Assembly: GCA_035689185.1 (NCBI GenBank)
Contig: DASSLY010000116.1
Location: 1-33,775, forward strand
Direction of reading: 5' to 3'
Source of the DNA: DASSLY01 sp035689185
GTDB taxonomy: Bacteria; Actinomycetota; Actinomycetes; Actinomycetales; Dermatophilaceae
DNA length: 33,775 nucleotides
Positions 30,655 through 33,775 of this stretch are shown one piece after another. A model generated the notes under the pieces. It was not told the origin of the DNA. It made no database searches and was given only the letters and a program-made list of their open reading frames with translations. Position numbers and translations under genes: made by a program. Within the stretch, counting starts at the first letter, position 1; every line of letters begins with the position of its first letter.

Positions 30655-32064
30655 TCAGCGGGGCCTGGCGGCGCTCACGTGGGCGCCCGCGTGCGGCGCG
30701 AGCATGGCCGACTCCACAACGGCGAGCAGGGCGAGAAGCGCGAGAGCCACGAAGGCGGCGGTGAACTCGCTGCGTGCCTGCCCGGGCCCGCCGACCAGCT
30801 CGGCAACGGGCCGGCCCAGACGTAGCGCCAGTGCCCCGACGGCCACGCCCAAGCCGGTCGTGAGCTGCTGGACAGCGGCGGACAGGGTGTTCGCGTCGGC
30901 GATCTGCCCGGCGTCGATGTCGGCGAACCCTATCCCGTTGTAGGCGGTGAAGCCGACGGAGCGGAACACTCCGCTCAGGCACAGGAGCAGTGCGGTGAGG
31001 GGCAGAGGCGTGTCCGCGGCGATGGCACCGCACAGGGCGAGTGTGATCGCCGCGGCGATCCCGTTGGCTACCAGCACTCTTCGGAAGCCGAACCGCCGAA
31101 GAATTGGGGTGGTCAGGGGTTTGATGCCGAGGTTGCCGACGAACACGGCGGCGACCAACAGGCCCGACTTGACCGGCGTCCATCCGAAGGCGTCCTGGAA
31201 CATCAGTGGAAGTAGGAACGGGACGGCGCTGATCGGCATGCGGAACAGCGAGCCGCCCAGGTTGGTGATCCGGAACGTCGGCACGCTCAGGATCCGCAGG
31301 TTCAGCAGGGGGTCGGCCCGGGTGACCATGTGGCGCACCGAGAGGGAGAGCGTCACGAGCCCGGCGAGCGCCAGCGCGGCAACCGTCGGCCACGGCACCC
31401 GGCTGCCGTGCACCAGCTCCGCGGCGTAGGTCGTCAGCGCCAGGCCGCCGCCCAGCAGGATGAACCCCAGCCAGTCCAGCGAACGCACAGCCGGCGCCTT
31501 GACGTTCGGCACGATGCGCAGCGCGACGATCACGGCGACCACCCCCAGCGGGATGTTCACCGCGAAGATCCAACGCCAGGACGCGTAGGTGGTCAGCACC
31601 CCGCCGAGGACGGGCGCCAGCAACGGCGCCGCCAACGCGGGCCAGGTCAGGTAGGCGATGGCGCTGAGCAGGTTCGCCCGGCTCGCGGCGCGCAACACCA
31701 CCAGCCGGCCGACAGGCACCATCATGGCTCCGCCCAGGCCTTGCAGAACTCGCATCGCGGTGAGCGCCGGCAGGTTCGCGCTCAGGGCGCACAGCGCGGA
31801 CGCGAACGTGAACGCGGTGATGGCGACGGCGAACACGGTGCGGCTGCCGAACCGGTCCGCGACCCATCCGCTGACCGGGATGAACACGGCCAGCGTCAGC
31901 AGATAGGTCGTGATCGTGACGTTGATGTCGACGGAACTCACCCCGAACGATGCGGCCATGCTCGGCGCGGCCGTGGCGACGACCGTGCCGTCCAGGATCT
32001 CCATGAAGAAGGCGCCGGCCACCAACAGCGCCAGACCACGCCATGACCCGTCGCGGCCGGTCAC
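30655..32064 (-). CDS. DHA2-family drug/aromatic efflux MFS transporter
   Basis: 469-residue MFS pump of the DHA2 (EmrB/QacA) type, probably with 14 membrane helices. Hallmarks are LDGTVVATAAPSMAASFGVS in TM1, WVADRFGSRTVF in the first loop, MRVLQGLGGAMMVPVGRL in TM4-5 and the C-terminal half FRITNLGGSLFRMPI. It starts with GTG 32064; no convincing ribosome site is seen. Its stop is two bases from that of the flavin reductase-regulator gene, convergent. It may export toxic aromatic intermediates; the substrate is unknown. Confidence 0.9.
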   Translation of the reverse strand: MTGRDGSWRGLALLVAGAFFMEILDGTVVATAAPSMAASFGVSSVDINVTITTYLLTLAVFIPVSGWVADRFGSRTVFAVAITAFTFASALCALSANLPALTAMRVLQGLGGAMMVPVGRLVVLRAASRANLLSAIAYLTWPALAAPLLAPVLGGVLTTYASWRWIFAVNIPLGVVAVIVALRIVPNVKAPAVRSLDWLGFILLGGGLALTTYAAELVHGSRVPWPTVAALALAGLVTLSLSVRHMVTRADPLLNLRILSVPTFRITNLGGSLFRMPISAVPFLLPLMFQDAFGWTPVKSGLLVAAVFVGNLGIKPLTTPILRRFGFRRVLVANGIAAAITLALCGAIAADTPLPLTALLLCLSGVFRSVGFTAYNGIGFADIDAGQIADANTLSAAVQQLTTGLGVAVGALALRLGRPVAELVGGPGQARSEFTAAFVALALLALLAVVESAMLAPHAGAHVSAARPR

Positions 32065-32080
32065 CTGGGGTGGCCTAGTG

Positions 32081-32111
32081 CCAGCTCGTGACCGCGCCGG
32101 TCACGAGCTGG
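32081..32111. terminator. Perfect 14-bp hairpin upstream of the DHA2 gene
   Basis: CCAGCTCGTGACCG (32081-32094) and CGGTCACGAGCTGG (32098-32111) pair perfectly with a 3-base loop. It lies between the 3' end of the dehydrogenase gene and the start of the DHA2 gene, 17 bases from the latter. It could end the dehydrogenase transcript or be an operator of the pump gene. Confidence 0.65.
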
Positions 32112-32130
32112 CCGGGATGGGGCCGAACCC

Positions 32131-32239
32131 GCGCGAACCTCGCAGCCTGCTCAGCCTCGACCATCAGGTTCTTGATGGGGCCGGACTGGGGGCCAACCTT
32201 CTGCGCGAACCTCGCAGCCTGCTCAGCCTCGACCATCAG
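32131..32239. repeat. Two 37-bp direct repeats at the 3' end of the dehydrogenase gene
   Basis: Two identical 37-base copies at 32131-32167 and 32203-32239, period 72, separated by 35 unrelated bases. The second copy overlaps the last codons of the reverse-strand dehydrogenase, supplying its DGRG-stop end. The repeat does not encode a supported protein. Confidence 0.93.
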
Positions 32240-33098
32240 AGGAGGTCGTGCCGTACTTGTAGAAGCCCCGACCGCTCTTTCGACCCAACAGGCCGGCCTC
32301 GACCATGCGCAGCAGCACGGGTGGTGCCGCGTACAGCGGCTCCTTGAACTCCGCATACATCGACTTCGCGACGGCGGCGGTGGTGTCCAAACCGATCAGA
32401 TCGGTCAGCGCCAGCGGACCCATCGGGTGAGCGCAGCCGGCCACCATCGCGGTGTCGACGTCTTCGGCGCTGACGAACCCCGACTCGACGAGCCGTATCG
32501 CCGCGAGCAGGTAAGGGATGAGCAGCGCGTTCACCACGAACCCAGCCCGGTCGGTGGCGACGATGGTCTGCTTCCCGAGCCGTTCCGAGGTGAACTTCCG
32601 CGCGGTCTCTACGGTGTCGTCGGAGGTGAGCAGGCTGGGCACCAGCTCGACCAGGGGGAGGACCGGGGCCGGGTTGAAGAAGTGGATGCCGAGCACGCGG
32701 TCGGGGCAGCCGGATGCCGCGCCCAGCTTCATGATCGGGATGGAGGAGGTGTTGCTGGCCAGGATGGCGTCGTCGGCCACGATGCGCCCCAGGGTGCTGA
32801 AGATCGCGGACTTCTCGACCTCGTCCTCGATGATCGCCTCGATGGTCAGCTCACGGTCGGCGAGCGCGTCCAGGTCCTGTGTGAAGTCGATCCGCGCGAG
32901 GATGGGGTCGAGCTCCTCCTCGGCGAGCTTGCCCGACGCGACCGCTCGTCGCAGGGACTTGGTGATCCGCTGCTTGCTGCCTGCGCACGCCGCCTCGTCG
33001 ACCTCGCGCAGCAGCACCTGACAGCCGGCCCGGGCCGCCACCTCGGCAATCCCGGAGCCCATGATGCCTCCACCGACCACACCCACCCGTTCAGACAT
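32223..33098 (-). CDS. 3-hydroxybutyryl-CoA / 3-hydroxyacyl-CoA dehydrogenase
   Basis: 291-residue NAD(P)-dependent 3-hydroxyacyl-CoA dehydrogenase. The Rossmann motif VGVVGGGIMGSGIAEVAARAG, LASNTSSIPI, catalytic His segment GIHFFNPAPVLPLVEL, and C-terminal AHPMGPLALTDLIGLD and GRKSGRGFYKYG are all typical of HbdA/PaaH proteins. It may interconvert acetoacetyl-CoA and 3-hydroxybutyryl-CoA or act in aromatic acid beta-oxidation. ATG 33098 follows AGGAGAGGAG. A -10-like TATACT on the reverse strand (33175-33180) may drive it. The stop lies inside a 37-bp repeat. Confidence 0.95.
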   Translation of the reverse strand: MSERVGVVGGGIMGSGIAEVAARAGCQVLLREVDEAACAGSKQRITKSLRRAVASGKLAEEELDPILARIDFTQDLDALADRELTIEAIIEDEVEKSAIFSTLGRIVADDAILASNTSSIPIMKLGAASGCPDRVLGIHFFNPAPVLPLVELVPSLLTSDDTVETARKFTSERLGKQTIVATDRAGFVVNALLIPYLLAAIRLVESGFVSAEDVDTAMVAGCAHPMGPLALTDLIGLDTTAAVAKSMYAEFKEPLYAAPPVLLRMVEAGLLGRKSGRGFYKYGTTSSDGRG

Positions 33099-33240
33099 GC
33101 GAACTCCTCTCCTGGGATCCTCTTCTCCGCGCCCGCAGTGGGTGGGCTGACATCGGTGTCCCGGAGAGACGGCAAGTATACGGGACGCGCGCATCAGCTC
33201 CGCCGAACCCATTGCCGTTCAGTGGAATTCATCTTGCGAT

Positions 33241-33254
33241 CGGCACGTGTGCCG
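33241..33254. promoter_or_regulatory. Inverted repeat before the metallo-hydrolase gene
   Basis: CGGCAC-GT-GTGCCG, perfect 6-bp arms, 15 bases before the ATG. It may be an operator or a hairpin in the leader. Confidence 0.4.
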
Positions 33255-33268
33255 GTGAGCGTGGCGGG

Positions 33269-33775
33269 ATGTCGGTGCACGAGGTCGCCAGCGGGGTGTT
33301 CCGGCTCGTTCTCCCACTCGGCATTCACGGCATACCGAGTGTCAACGGCTACCTGCTCGCCGACGACGACGGCGACACGCTGGTGGACTGCGGCATCGCG
33401 CTGGACGACCCCGCAGCGGACGAGCGGGACAACGACGGCACCGTGCCGCTCGCCCGGCAGCTCCAGCAGTGCGGCAGCTCCTTCGCGCGACTGCGACGGC
33501 TGGTCATCACCCACGCGCACATCGACCACTTCGGTGTGGCCGGCGAAGTCGTGCGCCGCAGCGACGCCGACCTGTGGATGCACGCCTCCACCGACCTTGA
33601 CCTGGGCAAGTACGAGGAACCGGGGATTGCGGTCGACCGCCGGGCGCACATGCTGGCCGACCACGGCCTGTACGGCGAGACGCTGGAGGAGGCCTCCAGC
33701 GGCCTGCGCGACTGGATGCCGGTGATGCCCTCCATCGGGCGCCCGTCCCATGTCGTGCACGGTGGGGAGACGTTC
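33269..33775 (+). CDS. Metallo-beta-lactamase-fold hydrolase (partial)
   Basis: First 169 residues of a metal-dependent hydrolase; the frame stays open to the right edge. The zinc-binding HxHxDH is in THAHIDHFG, and MSVHEVASGVFRLVLPLG then NGYLLADDDGDTLVDCG is the common N-terminus of the fold. Members include glyoxalase II-like and thioesterase-like enzymes. The ATG at 33269 has only a poor ribosome site. It is divergent from the dehydrogenase gene, so a CoA-thioester or other catabolic substrate is possible, but nothing decides it. Confidence 0.85.
   Translation, partial: MSVHEVASGVFRLVLPLGIHGIPSVNGYLLADDDGDTLVDCGIALDDPAADERDNDGTVPLARQLQQCGSSFARLRRLVITHAHIDHFGVAGEVVRRSDADLWMHASTDLDLGKYEEPGIAVDRRAHMLADHGLYGETLEEASSGLRDWMPVMPSIGRPSHVVHGGETF

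Noticed and set aside
30077..32044. 655-codon reverse frame overlapping the DHA2 pump and the fusion gene
   Set aside because: It is out of frame with both recognised proteins and has no domain.
32075..32356. 93-codon reverse frame containing LMVEAEQAARFA twice
   Set aside because: The repeated peptide results only from the 37-bp DNA repeats; it overlaps the dehydrogenase in another frame and has no ribosome site.
18483..33098. A complete PHA synthesis cluster
   Set aside because: A MaoC hydratase, a 3-hydroxyacyl-CoA dehydrogenase and phasin-like genes are present, but no phaC, phaA or phaB was found, so only a loose link can be claimed.

Overview
This is a very GC-rich stretch with tightly packed genes, GTG starts, several apparently leaderless promoters and a RamB-type glyoxylate regulator. 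Together these point to a chromosomal segment of an actinobacterium; I cannot name the genus from sequence alone. No rRNA, tRNA, CRISPR array, transposase or phage gene was seen. The theme is catabolism of hydroaromatic and aromatic acids, linked to C2/acyl-CoA metabolism and probably to storage granules.

Left part (1-10.9 kb): a metabolite:H+ symporter (cut by the window edge) lies divergent to a two-domain 3-dehydroshikimate dehydratase (quiC type). Next come malate synthase and isocitrate lyase on the reverse strand, with a divergent RamB-like regulator. A LacI regulator and an MFS transporter share a near-perfect palindromic operator. A RidA-like protein and a type II 3-dehydroquinate dehydratase (aroQ) follow.

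Middle part (10.9-19 kb): a second sugar-phosphate-isomerase-like TIM barrel, three IclR regulators (all reverse strand, each with a divergent partner), a small phasin-like protein, a methyltransferase, two-way signals around an alpha/beta hydrolase, a shikimate dehydrogenase (aroE type), a cupin and a MaoC-type hydratase. With quiC and aroQ, aroE completes the peripheral route from shikimate or quinate to protocatechuate.

Right part (19-33.8 kb): a six-gene operon encodes a meta-cleavage-type C-C hydrolase, a complete 2-oxoacid dehydrogenase complex (E1 alpha, E1 beta, E3, E2 with tandem lipoyl domains) and a membrane-anchored ABM-domain protein. Then comes a coiled-coil protein, an XRE regulator and a second phasin-like protein whose promoter is almost identical to that of the first. 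An ACMSD-like decarboxylase faces a LigAB extradiol dioxygenase, followed by a rare-looking fusion of a flavin reductase with a GntR/FCD transcription factor. A DHA2 efflux pump, a 3-hydroxybutyryl-CoA dehydrogenase and a truncated metallo-beta-lactamase-fold hydrolase close the window.

A coherent reading, which is inference, is that quinate or shikimate is imported and converted to protocatechuate. LigAB then opens the ring, with decarboxylation and hydrolysis of the ring-cleavage product possible. The products feed acyl-CoA and glyoxylate-cycle metabolism, and reserve carbon may be stored in granules coated by the two small phasin-like proteins. The most unusual items are the flavin reductase-GntR/FCD fusion, the twin granule-protein promoters, and several different short tandem repeats at the 3' ends of genes.
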